A DNA stretch of 64,000 bases from Comamonadaceae bacterium (GTDB lineage Bacteria > Pseudomonadota > Gammaproteobacteria > Burkholderiales > Burkholderiaceae_C): assembly GCA_027485235.1 (NCBI GenBank), contig JAIXRJ010000046.1, forward strand, positions 124,001 to 188,000, written 5' to 3'. Positions 1 to 8,033 of the stretch are shown in pieces (position 1 is the first letter of the stretch; the number at the start of each line of letters is the position of its first letter). A program made the position numbers and the translations under genes. The notes beneath the pieces are model-generated. The model saw only the letters and a list, made by a program, of their open reading frames with translations. It had not been told where the DNA came from and made no database searches.

Positions 1-1
1 T

Positions 2-1075
2 TTGGGCCTTTGCTTTTCGCTGTCGCTGGCTTGGGGCTGGCTGCTTCACCGCAGCCATTTTTGCACCATGGGAGCCTTCAGTGATTGGGTCTTGATGGCC
101 GACGCCACGCGTTTGCGGCAGTGGGTCTTGGCCATTGCGCTGTCCATTGCGGGCTTTGGTTGCATGACTTGGGCCGGCTGGATCAGCCCTTTGAACACGA
201 TTTACGCCACGCCACGCCTGAACGTGCTGAGCTTGACTCTGGGTGGGCTGTTGTTTGGCGCGGGCATGGTGCTCGCTTCTGGTTGCGTCAGCAAAACCTT
301 GGTCCGCCTGGGCGGTGGCAATTTGAAATCGCTGGTGGTTTTGCTGAGCGTGGGTGTTTTTGCTTTGGCGACACTGCGTGGCTTGCCTGCGGTATGGCGC
401 GTCAAGGGCTTGGACGTTTGGAGCGTGGATTGGCCAGCCGGGCCCTTTGCAGCGCAAGGCTTGGGCCTTCATTGGGGCTTTTCCTTGACCGACTCCTTTG
501 GCATTTTGTCGCTGTGTGTGGCATTGGCTTTGTTGCTTTGGGTGTTCAAAGACCGCAGCTTTTGGGGCGTGCGCCAGATCTGGCCAGGCATCGGCACCGC
601 CGCGGTGGTGCTGGGGGTTTGGTGGGTCAGTGGTGTCCTTGGCTTTGTGCCCGAACATCCTGAAACACTGGCGCCAGTATTTTTGGCCACGAGCAGCGGC
701 CGGATGGAGTCGCTCAGCTTCACCGCACCTGTCGCCTACTGGATGGATGCCTTCATGTACTTCAGCGACGGCAGCAAGCGCTTGAGCTTGGGGATGGCCT
801 TGGCCGCAGGCGTGGTGTCCGGCGCCTGGGCCAGTGCCTTGTTGGAGGGCACTTTCCGATGGGAAAGCTTTAGCCAGACATCTGATTTGGTTTTGCACGG
901 ACTGGGCGGCGCTTTGATGGGCGTGGGGGGCGTGATGGCCATGGGTTGCAGCATTGGGCAAGGCTTGTCCGGTTTGTCCACCTTGAGTTGGGGCAGCATG
1001 CTGGCCGTGTCAGGCATCGTCATGGGCGCTTTGCTGGCCTTGCAGTGGCAGTCATGGCGAGCGGAGAGGGTGTGA
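2..1075 (+). CDS. YeeE/YedE-family sulfur (thiosulfate-type) membrane transporter, 5' end cut by the window
   Basis: An inner-membrane protein of at least 357 residues made of many hydrophobic helices. Three Cys motifs typical of YeeE/YedE are visible: HRSHFC (Cys about residue 21 of the fragment), LASGC (Cys about 95) and AMGC (Cys about 316). In characterised YeeE proteins three such cysteines relay thiosulfate through the membrane, so uptake of thiosulfate or a related sulfur compound is the likely role; the substrate is inferred. The reading frame is open to the window edge and the first codon here (TTG) is probably not the true start, so the N-terminus is missing. The stop codon overlaps the start of the next gene (TGATG), which suggests translational coupling with tcdA. 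Confidence 0.85.
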   Translation: MGLCFSLSLAWGWLLHRSHFCTMGAFSDWVLMADATRLRQWVLAIALSIAGFGCMTWAGWISPLNTIYATPRLNVLSLTLGGLLFGAGMVLASGCVSKTLVRLGGGNLKSLVVLLSVGVFALATLRGLPAVWRVKGLDVWSVDWPAGPFAAQGLGLHWGFSLTDSFGILSLCVALALLLWVFKDRSFWGVRQIWPGIGTAAVVLGVWWVSGVLGFVPEHPETLAPVFLATSSGRMESLSFTAPVAYWMDAFMYFSDGSKRLSLGMALAAGVVSGAWASALLEGTFRWESFSQTSDLVLHGLGGALMGVGGVMAMGCSIGQGLSGLSTLSWGSMLAVSGIVMGALLALQWQSWRAERV

Positions 1076-1860
1076 TGGACGAGACGCAGGACACCCCCGC
1101 TGGCGAGCGACGATTTGGGGGCTTGCAGCGCTTGTACGGTCTGATCGGCGCTGGGCAAATTCGCCGAGCGCACGTTGTCGTGGTGGGGATTGGCGGAGTC
1201 GGCTCTTGGGCCGCAGAAGCATTGGCACGCAGCGGTGTGGCGCGCTTGACCTTGGTGGACATGGACCACATCACCGAGTCAAACATCAACCGTCAAATTC
1301 ACGCCCTGACCTCCACAGAAGGACAAGCCAAGGTCCACGCCATGCGTGAGCGCATCGCCCTCATCCACCCTGAATGTTTGGTGGACTGTGTGGATGCGTT
1401 CGTATCCCCTGACAATTGGCCGAGCTTGTTGCCTGCTGTGCCCGATGCGGTCCTGGATGCCTGTGACCAGGTCAGTGCCAAGGTGGCCATGGCCGATTGG
1501 GCAATGCGGCAGCAGATGGGTTTTATCACCGTGGGTGCGGCGGGTGGCAAACGGCTGGCGCACAAAGTGGATGTTGAAGATTTGTCGCGCATCACGCATG
1601 ACCCTTTGCTGGCGCAGTTGCGGTATCGCTTGCGCAAGCACCATGGTGCGGCCAGGGGTGACAAGCGGATGGGCATTCAGGGTGTCTTCAGTCGTGAACC
1701 TGTGGCGCCTCCCGATGCTTCTTGTTTGCTGGAAGGTGATGGTTCTCTCAACTGCCATGGCTATGGTTCTGTGGTCAGTGTGACGGCCACTTTTGGCATG
1801 TGTGCAGCTTCTGAGATTTTGAATTTTTTAGCCAAAGCGCATTGGGCGTCGGAAAAATGA
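1075..1860 (+). CDS. tcdA: tRNA threonylcarbamoyladenosine dehydratase (TcdA/CsdL)
   Basis: E1-like, ThiF-family enzyme that cyclises the t6A37 side chain of ANN-decoding tRNAs to ct6A using ATP. The nucleotide-binding loop GIGGVGSW lies at residues 38-45. It is followed by VDMDHI and the N-x-N-R-Q motif at about 70-74, both typical of the ThiF/MoeB/HesA fold. The length of 261 residues matches the family. ATG at 1075 was chosen because it overlaps the upstream stop (TGATG) and gives a normal N-terminus; the frame is open further upstream, but that part lies inside the YeeE gene. A tRNA gene follows directly. Confidence 0.93.
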   Translation: MDETQDTPAGERRFGGLQRLYGLIGAGQIRRAHVVVVGIGGVGSWAAEALARSGVARLTLVDMDHITESNINRQIHALTSTEGQAKVHAMRERIALIHPECLVDCVDAFVSPDNWPSLLPAVPDAVLDACDQVSAKVAMADWAMRQQMGFITVGAAGGKRLAHKVDVEDLSRITHDPLLAQLRYRLRKHHGAARGDKRMGIQGVFSREPVAPPDASCLLEGDGSLNCHGYGSVVSVTATFGMCAASEILNFLAKAHWASEK

Positions 1861-1869
1861 CGCTATAAT
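1842..1869 (+). promoter_or_regulatory. Promoter of the tRNA-Lys gene
   Basis: A perfect -10 hexamer TATAAT is at 1864-1869, with TTGGGC at 1842-1847 as a partial -35 box and a 16-base spacer. It overlaps the last codons of tcdA and places the start of transcription some 25-30 bases before the mature tRNA. Confidence 0.7.
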
Positions 1870-1903
1870 TTGAGTCTTGCCGCAATGCACCGCATTGATG
1901 CAT

Positions 1904-1979
1904 GGGACCATAGCTCAGTTGGTAGAGCAGCGGACTTTTAATCCGTTTGTCGTGGGTTCGACCCCCGCTGGTCCCACCA
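1904..1979 (+). tRNA. tRNA-Lys (anticodon TTT)
   Basis: A 76-base cloverleaf with the 3' CCA encoded. The acceptor arms GGGACCA (1904-1910) and TGGTCCC (1969-1975) pair perfectly. The anticodon loop reads CTTTTAA, giving anticodon TTT for AAA/AAG lysine codons. The T-arm has the standard GGTTCGA loop. It has its own promoter upstream and a strong terminator 6 bases downstream, so it is a single-gene unit. Confidence 0.97.
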
Positions 1980-1984
1980 TTCTG

Positions 1985-2020
1985 AAAAGCACTTTGTATA
2001 CCCGTACAAAGTGCTTTTTT
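1985..2020 (+). terminator. Intrinsic terminator after tRNA-Lys
   Basis: A perfect 14-bp stem (1985-1998 with 2005-2018) closes a 6-base loop (TACCCG) and runs into a T tract ending at 2020. Confidence 0.93.
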
Positions 2021-2065
2021 CGTTGGCGAGTGCATTTTTCAGCGCCTTTTTTTCGAAAGTTTCCC

Positions 2066-2317
2066 GTGACCGCCAAATTGAACATCCAAAACGAGCTCAA
2101 GAAGATGGCGCTGTGTGAGCCTTGCTCTGGGATCCAGCGCAACTGGCGCAAAGCGCCTGGCCATGCCGAGTTGGTCCAAGGGGACAACCGCAAGGAGTTG
2201 CGCGACACCAGCTCGGTCACCGTCACCCGCTACCGTTGCGACCGTTGTGGCACCCATTGGGAATACGAGAACAACAAGTCGGACCAACGCACCGGCTGGT
2301 CAGTTGTGGGCGGTTAA
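2066..2317 (+). CDS. Small hypothetical protein with paired CxxC motifs
   Basis: A protein of about 83 residues from GTG 2066, or about 70 from the internal ATG at 2105. It carries CEPC near the N-terminus and CDRC near the C-terminus, spaced like the two knuckles of a zinc ribbon, with a basic, hydrophilic region between. I do not recognise the family; metal binding is inferred from the Cys pairs. The frame is open back through the tRNA, but the terminator at 1985-2020 means the gene must start after it, which favours 2066 or 2105. It converges with the ABC-F gene on the other strand. Confidence 0.6.
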   Translation: MTAKLNIQNELKKMALCEPCSGIQRNWRKAPGHAELVQGDNRKELRDTSSVTVTRYRCDRCGTHWEYENNKSDQRTGWSVVGG

Positions 2318-2388
2318 TTTCTAAAAGGTGATGGAAAAACCAGCCATTTGCCAGCAGCTGCACGGCTTTTTTGTGGATCATGGCCCTC

Positions 2389-4389
2389 TTATGCAGCAGC
2401 TTCCATAGAAGCCGTTAACTCAAGCCAGCGCTCCTCCAAGTTCGCTTCTTCATCACCCAAAGCTTTCAGGCGCCGTCCCGATTCAGCGATTTCAGCAGGA
2501 TTGTTGCTCTTGCTGAGCAATTGTTCCAGTGCGTTCTTTTCTTGCACGATGGCCACCATGCGTTGCTCGTTTTGTTCCAATTCTTTTTTCAGCGGGCGAA
2601 TTTGCGCAGCAAGTTGCTGACGCTTTTGTGCATCGAGTTTGCGTTGCTCGTTGTTGCTCAGACCGGGTGCGCAGGGCGTGTTGAGCGCAAGAGTTTGAGC
2701 AGCGGGCTTCTCGACGAGCTGAGGCCCTTGGGGCTGGCCTGTCGCATCTTTGGCAGAGTTCTTCGCCACTTCACGCAGGCGCTTGGATTCTTCCAGCAGG
2801 TACTTCTGGTAATCGTCCAGATCTCCGTCAAAGGGTTCGACCTTGCCTCGGCCCACCATCCAGAACTCGTCACACACGGCGCGCAGCAAGGCGCGGTCGT
2901 GGCTGACCAGCATGACGGTGCCTTCGAACTCGTTGAGCGCCATGGACAGCGCCTCTCGGGTCGCCAAGTCCAAGTGGTTGGTGGGTTCGTCCAGCAGCAG
3001 CAGGTTGGGCCGTTGCCAAACGATCATGGCCAGCACCAAGCGGGCTTTTTCGCCGCCACTCATGGAGCCCACGGCCTGCTTGACCATGTCGCCTGAAAAG
3101 TTGAATGTGCCCAAATAGTTCCGCAGGTCCTGCTCTCGGCTGGGCTCGCCACTGTTGGGGCCCAGCTCTTTGGCCAGGCGAATCATGTGTTCTAAGGGGT
3201 TGTCGTTCGGGTGCAGCACATCGAGTTCTTGTTGTGCAAAGTAGCCGATGTTCAGACCCTTGCCCTCGGTCAGCGTGCCCGTCAGAAGTGGCATGGTGCG
3301 GGCAATGGTTTTGACCAAGGTCGATTTGCCCTGGCCGTTGGCCCCCAAAATGCCAATGCGCTGCCCGGCCAGCACCGATTTGCTGACGCCTTGCAAGATG
3401 GCTTTGGGCTCGTCGTCAACGGTGTAACCAAAACTCGCCTCGCTGATGGCCAGCATCGGGTTGGGCAGGTTGTTGGGTTCCTTGAAGCCGAAGGTGAATT
3501 CGGCATCGGCCAGCAGTGGAGCCACTTTTTCCATGCGCTCAAGCGCTTTGACGCGGCTTTGTGCCTGTTTGGCTTTGCTGGCCTGGGCCTTGAAGCGGGT
3601 GATGAACTTTTGCAGGTGGGCGATCTTGTCTTGTTGCTTGGCAAAAGAGGCTTGTTGCAGTTCCATCTGTTGGGCACGCAAGATTTCAAAACCGCTGTAG
3701 TTGCTGCCGTAGCGGGTGAGTTTGGCGTGGTCGATGTGCAGCGTCACATCGGTCACCGCGTCCAAAAACTCGCGGTCGTGGCTGATCACGATCATCGTGC
3801 CCGCGTAGCGCTGTAGCCAGGCTTCCAGCCAGACCAAGGCGTCCAGGTCCAGGTGGTTGGTGGGTTCGTCCAAGATCAGGATGTCGGACGGGCACATCAG
3901 TGCGCGGGCCAGCTGCAAGCGCATGCGCCAACCGCCTGAAAAGCTGTTGACGGGGTTGTGGAGTTCATCCACACGAAAACCCAAGCCCAAAATCAGGGCT
4001 TCTGCACGGGGCATGGCGTCGTGGTCGCCGGCATCGGCCAAGTCGGTGTAAACGTGGGCCATTTCCATGCCGTCGCCACTGGCTTCAGCCACCACCAAAC
4101 GCTGGCGCAACTCGGCCAATCGGGTGTCACCTTCCAGCACAAAGTCAGCGGCGGCTTGATCGGTTTCGGGCATGTTTTGTGCCACTTGTCCCATGCGCCA
4201 CTGGCGCGGCATTTCAAAGTCGCCGCCGTCTTCGGTCAAGGTGCCATTAAACAGCGCAAACAAAGTGGATTTACCCGCCCCGTTGCGCCCCACCAGTCCG
4301 ACTTTTTCTCCGGGGTTGAGCGTGACAGAGGCTTTGTCCAGCAGCACCTTGGTGCCTCGGCGGAGGGTGACGTTTTTAAGATTGATCAT
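2389..4389 (-). CDS. ABC-F family ATPase (YheS-like), ribosome-associated
   Basis: A 666-residue soluble protein with two ABC ATPase domains and no membrane segment. The first Walker A is GRNGAGKST (residues 34-42), with signature FSGGW and the Walker B run ILDEPTNHLD. The second domain has GANGQGKST, signature SMSGGEKAR and LLLDEPTNHLD. The linker between them is rich in Lys, Gln and Ala, and the C-terminal 80 residues form a charged coiled coil. This is the layout of the YheS branch of ABC-F proteins, which act on the ribosomal E site during stalled elongation; the exact role here is inferred. It appears to be a single-gene unit; the 157 bases between it and prmB hold nothing recognised. 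Confidence 0.9.
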   Translation of the reverse strand: MINLKNVTLRRGTKVLLDKASVTLNPGEKVGLVGRNGAGKSTLFALFNGTLTEDGGDFEMPRQWRMGQVAQNMPETDQAAADFVLEGDTRLAELRQRLVVAEASGDGMEMAHVYTDLADAGDHDAMPRAEALILGLGFRVDELHNPVNSFSGGWRMRLQLARALMCPSDILILDEPTNHLDLDALVWLEAWLQRYAGTMIVISHDREFLDAVTDVTLHIDHAKLTRYGSNYSGFEILRAQQMELQQASFAKQQDKIAHLQKFITRFKAQASKAKQAQSRVKALERMEKVAPLLADAEFTFGFKEPNNLPNPMLAISEASFGYTVDDEPKAILQGVSKSVLAGQRIGILGANGQGKSTLVKTIARTMPLLTGTLTEGKGLNIGYFAQQELDVLHPNDNPLEHMIRLAKELGPNSGEPSREQDLRNYLGTFNFSGDMVKQAVGSMSGGEKARLVLAMIVWQRPNLLLLDEPTNHLDLATREALSMALNEFEGTVMLVSHDRALLRAVCDEFWMVGRGKVEPFDGDLDDYQKYLLEESKRLREVAKNSAKDATGQPQGPQLVEKPAAQTLALNTPCAPGLSNNEQRKLDAQKRQQLAAQIRPLKKELEQNEQRMVAIVQEKNALEQLLSKSNNPAEIAESGRRLKALGDEEANLEERWLELTASMEAAA

Positions 4390-4546
4390 GAAAAGCAGTG
4401 TCCGGAACAGATGCCGGTATGGGAAGCAGGGTCAGTCTGATGGGACTGAGCTCAAAAAGCGTGAATGCCATTTTCGCCGATGTGCAAGTCGGTGAGATGG
4501 CAGGTTGAAAGTGGGGTCGTTTCCCGGCCGCCCAGGGGGAGGACCG

Positions 4547-5425
4547 TTACAAGCTGAGCAAGGCGTCACGGGTGATCAGCAAGACCTGATCGTCGCCCGC
4601 GCTGGTCTCCAGCCAAGCCACTTCGAGCTCGGGGAAGGCGGCGATGAAGTGTCCTGCCTCGTTGCCGATCTCCAGCACCAGCAGCGCGTGCGGACTCATG
4701 CGCGCAGGCGCAGCCTTGAGCAGTTGACGCACAAAGTCCATGCCGTCGGTGCCCCCGGCCAGCGCCAGTTCGGGCTCGGCGCGGTATTCGGCAGGCAGGG
4801 CATCCATGCTGGCCTGACAGACATAAGGCGGATTGCACAAAATGAGGTCAAACGGACCCGGCAGTTCGGACAGGCCATCGCTTTGTAGCAGCTGGACGCG
4901 TTCTTGCAGATCGTGCCGCTCTATATTGATGGCGGCCACGCCCAGCGCATCTTCGGAAATATCGGCCCCGGTGACTTGCACCTCGGGCCAGGCCAGCGCC
5001 GCCAACACGGCCAGGCTGCCGTTACCGGTGCACAGGTCCAGCACGTGGGTGGTTTGGTCAGACAGCCAAGCGTCGATCGTGCCGTCGGCCAGCACCTCGG
5101 CGATCAGGCTTCGCGGCACGATGGCGCGCTCGTCGATGTAAAACGACACACCTTGCAGCCAGGCTTCTTGTGTCAGGTAGGCGGCGGGCTTGCGGGTGGC
5201 GATGCGTTTTTCGATCAGTGCGGCGCAGGCTGCTTGCTGCTCGGGCGTCACGGCTTGCGCTGTGACTTCGTCCAGGTCGGTGTCCAGCGGCAGGCCCAGG
5301 CGCCAAAGCACCAGCCAGACGGCTTCGTCAAAGGCATTGAGGGTGCCGTGGCCAAAAGCCACACCCGCTTGGGTGAGCCGCTCGGACGATGCCTTGATCA
5401 ACCCTGAGAGGGTCAAGGCGCTCAT
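4547..5425 (-). CDS. prmB: 50S ribosomal protein L3 glutamine N5-methyltransferase PrmB
   Basis: A 292-residue class I SAM-dependent methyltransferase. The SAM-binding motif DLCTGNGS is at 130-137 and the NPPY signature of glutamine N5 methyltransferases is at 198-201. The N-terminal helical domain (about 1-90) distinguishes PrmB from small N6 methylases. PrmB methylates a glutamine of ribosomal protein L3; PrmC, which acts on release factors, has the same signature, but the dap-prmB position fits PrmB. ATG at 5425 overlaps the dapE stop codon (ATGA), so the gene is last in a dapC-dapE-prmB operon and probably translationally coupled. A longer open frame upstream is antisense-like low-complexity sequence overlapping dapE in another frame. 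Confidence 0.93.
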   Translation of the reverse strand: MSALTLSGLIKASSERLTQAGVAFGHGTLNAFDEAVWLVLWRLGLPLDTDLDEVTAQAVTPEQQAACAALIEKRIATRKPAAYLTQEAWLQGVSFYIDERAIVPRSLIAEVLADGTIDAWLSDQTTHVLDLCTGNGSLAVLAALAWPEVQVTGADISEDALGVAAINIERHDLQERVQLLQSDGLSELPGPFDLILCNPPYVCQASMDALPAEYRAEPELALAGGTDGMDFVRQLLKAAPARMSPHALLVLEIGNEAGHFIAAFPELEVAWLETSAGDDQVLLITRDALLSL

Positions 5426-6600
5426 GCGGACAAGCCCGCGTTGAGGTGTTCCAGCGTGCGGCGATAGACGGCCTTGAGTGGCGCGATGTCGCAAAGCGCG
5501 ACATGCTCGTTGACCTTGTGAATCGTGGCGTTGGGGGGACCGAACTCGATGACCTGCGGGCAAATCTGCGCGATGAAGCGGCCGTCGCTGGTGCCGCCCG
5601 TGGTGGACAGCTCGGTGCTGAGACCTGTTTCGTCCCGAATGGCTTTTTGAACAGCGGCTACCAAGCTGCCGGGTGTGGTCAAAAACGGCAGGCCACCGAG
5701 GGTCCAGTTCAGTTCGTACTTCAGGCCATGTTGGTCCAGCACGGCGGTCAGTCGCTGCTGCAGGCTCTCGGGCGTGGATTCGGTGCAAAAGCGGAAGTTG
5801 AAATCCACCACGCAGTCGCCAGGGATCACGTTGCTGGCGCCGGTGCCTGCGTGGATGTTGCTGACCTGCCAGCTGGTGGGCGGGAAGAAGGCGTTGCCTT
5901 CGTCCCAGCGGATGCCGACCAGCTCGGCCAGCGCTGGGGCCAAGCGGTGGATCGGGTTGTCGGCCAAGTGCGGGTAGGCAATGTGGCCTTGCACGCCCTT
6001 GACGGTGAGCTTGCCGCTCAGGGTGCCGCGGCGGCCGTTTTTGATCATGTCGCCGGTTTGTTGCACCGAGGTGGGTTCGCCCACGATGCAAAACTGCGGC
6101 GCGTCGCCACGGGCTTGGAGCGCTTTGCACACCACCACCGTGCCGTCGAGGGCCGGGCCTTCTTCGTCGCTGGTCAGCAAAAAGGCGATGCCCAGTTTCG
6201 GATCGGGGTTGGCAGCCAGAAATTCTTGAACGGCCACCACCATGGCCGCCAGCGAAGTTTTCATGTCGCTTGCGCCCCGACCAAACAATTTGCCGTCCCT
6301 GTGCGTGGGGGTGAAGGGGTCGCTCTCCCATTGCGTCAGTGGCCCGGTGGGCACCACATCGGTGTGGCCCGCAAACGCCAGGGTCTGGCCCGAAGTGCCT
6401 GCGCGCTTGGCCCAGAGGTTGCGTACACGGAAAGTCTCAGGCCCGGAGTCCATGAATTCGCAGACAAAGCCCAGGGGTTTCAGGGCGTCGGCTATCAGGT
6501 CCAAGCAGCCTGCGTCATCGGGGGTGACGGAGGGTTTGGAGATCAGTTGTTCAGCCAGGCGAAGTGTGTCGTGGCAGGTGTTGGTGTTCTTGATGTTCAT
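5422..6600 (-). CDS. dapE: Succinyl-diaminopimelate desuccinylase DapE
   Basis: A 392-residue M20-family di-zinc amidase that hydrolyses N-succinyl-LL-diaminopimelate to LL-diaminopimelate and succinate, a late step of lysine and peptidoglycan precursor synthesis. Metal-binding and catalytic motifs are in place: GHTDVVPTG (His79, Asp81), GRGASDMK (Asp112) and DEEGP (Glu146, Glu147), followed by VGEPTS. It lies 3 bases after dapC and overlaps prmB by 4, so the three form one operon. The dapD gene often found beside these in the family is not between them here. Confidence 0.96.
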   Translation of the reverse strand: MNIKNTNTCHDTLRLAEQLISKPSVTPDDAGCLDLIADALKPLGFVCEFMDSGPETFRVRNLWAKRAGTSGQTLAFAGHTDVVPTGPLTQWESDPFTPTHRDGKLFGRGASDMKTSLAAMVVAVQEFLAANPDPKLGIAFLLTSDEEGPALDGTVVVCKALQARGDAPQFCIVGEPTSVQQTGDMIKNGRRGTLSGKLTVKGVQGHIAYPHLADNPIHRLAPALAELVGIRWDEGNAFFPPTSWQVSNIHAGTGASNVIPGDCVVDFNFRFCTESTPESLQQRLTAVLDQHGLKYELNWTLGGLPFLTTPGSLVAAVQKAIRDETGLSTELSTTGGTSDGRFIAQICPQVIEFGPPNATIHKVNEHVALCDIAPLKAVYRRTLEHLNAGLSA

Positions 6601-6603
6601 GGC

Positions 6604-7818
6604 TCAGACCTTGCTGGGGTGAGTCCGCACAAAGCGGGCAATGCGCTCAGCCGCTTCCAGGCACTCGGCCGTCTCGGCCACCAGCGCCATGCGGATGCGA
6701 CCCTGGCCTGGGTTGCTGCCGTTGAAGTCGCGTGCCAAGTAGCTGCCGGGCAGCACCGTGACGCTTTCGACCTCGTACAGCGCCTTGGCAAAGGCCGCGT
6801 CATCGCCTTGCCAGCCCTCAGGCACACCGGCCCACAGGTAAAAGCTGGCGTCGGGCAATTTCACATCCAGCACCTCGGCCAGCACCGGCGTGACTTGGGC
6901 AAACTTGGTGCGGTATTGGTTGCGGTTGTCCACCACATGCGTTTCATCCCCCCAGGCGGCCACACTGGCCGACTGCACCACCGGACTCATGGCGCTGCCG
7001 TGGTAGGTGCGGTAGAGCAAAAACGGCTTGATGATGGCCGCGTCGCCCGCCACAAAACCGCTGCGCAGGCCCGGCACATTGCTGCGCTTACTCAGGCTGG
7101 TGAAGGCGATCAGGTTTTTGAAGTCGGTGCGGCCCAGCTGGTGAGCGGCTTCCAGGCCCCCCAAAGGCGCTTCTTCGCGGAAATAAATTTCGCTGTAGCA
7201 CTCGTCCGACGCGATCACGAACCCGTGCTGGTCCGACAGGGCAAACAGCTTTTCCCATTCCGACGGCGGCATGACCGCGCCCGTGGGGTTGCCGGGTGAG
7301 CAAACAAACAAAAGCTGCGTGCGGGCCCAGACCTCGGCGGGCACGCTGTCCCAGTCGTTGGCAAAGTTGCGGGCCGGGTCGCTGGGCACGTAATAGGGTG
7401 CCGCACCCGACAACAAGGCCGCGCCTTCGTAAATTTGATAGAACGGGTTGGGGCTGACCACGGTCGCGCCGGGGCGGGTCGGGTCGATCACGGTCTGCGT
7501 CAGGGCAAACAGGGCTTCGCGCGAGCCGTTGACCGGCAACACTTGGGTGGCCGGATCAAGCGTCAGGGCGTAGCGGGTTTGCAGCCAGGCGGCGCAAGCC
7601 TTGCGCAATGCGGGTTCGCCCGCAGTGGCGGGGTAGGCCGATAAACCGGTGGCCACCGCCGCCTTGAGCGCTTCTTGAATGAAAGCCGGCGTGGCGTGCT
7701 TGGGTTCGCCGATGCCTAGGCTGATGGGCTTCAAGGCGGGGTTGGGCGTGACGTTCGCGAACAGCTGCTTCAGTCGTTCGAATGGATAAGGTTGTAACTT
7801 GGCAAGAAGAGGGTTCAT
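6604..7818 (-). CDS. dapC: Succinyldiaminopimelate transaminase DapC
   Basis: A 404-residue fold-type I PLP aminotransferase that makes N-succinyl-LL-diaminopimelate from the keto precursor with glutamate. It has the N-terminal IGEPKH loop, the CSPGNPTG motif around 173-180, the Asp of SDECY at 205 for the PLP pyridine nitrogen, and Lys244 (SLSKRS) as the Schiff-base lysine. It is the first gene of the dapC-dapE-prmB operon and is divergent from smc across about 215 bases, where the promoters for both should lie; I could not fix a convincing -35/-10 pair for either. Confidence 0.94.
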   Translation of the reverse strand: MNPLLAKLQPYPFERLKQLFANVTPNPALKPISLGIGEPKHATPAFIQEALKAAVATGLSAYPATAGEPALRKACAAWLQTRYALTLDPATQVLPVNGSREALFALTQTVIDPTRPGATVVSPNPFYQIYEGAALLSGAAPYYVPSDPARNFANDWDSVPAEVWARTQLLFVCSPGNPTGAVMPPSEWEKLFALSDQHGFVIASDECYSEIYFREEAPLGGLEAAHQLGRTDFKNLIAFTSLSKRSNVPGLRSGFVAGDAAIIKPFLLYRTYHGSAMSPVVQSASVAAWGDETHVVDNRNQYRTKFAQVTPVLAEVLDVKLPDASFYLWAGVPEGWQGDDAAFAKALYEVESVTVLPGSYLARDFNGSNPGQGRIRMALVAETAECLEAAERIARFVRTHPSKV

Positions 7819-8033
7819 CCCCAGATTATCCGGGATGCAGTGGGCGTCTCAGGCGGCGGGCCTGCCAGGTCGCAGGCATTGCAGGGGGATTGCGCAAACC
7901 AGCCATGGCAAGTCTTGTCTGCAGTTTTTTCAGCATCCCTGTCGGGTAACATGGATGTTTTGCATTGTGTTGGCCTTTTCGGCTGGCCCTTTTAGTTGAT
8001 CTCAGAACGATCTGACACCGATTCGACACTCCC

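Noticed and set aside
4547..6331. A 594-codon version of prmB
   Set aside because: The upstream half overlaps dapE in another frame and has Arg/Pro/His-rich low-complexity sequence; the true start is ATG 5425, overlapping the dapE stop.
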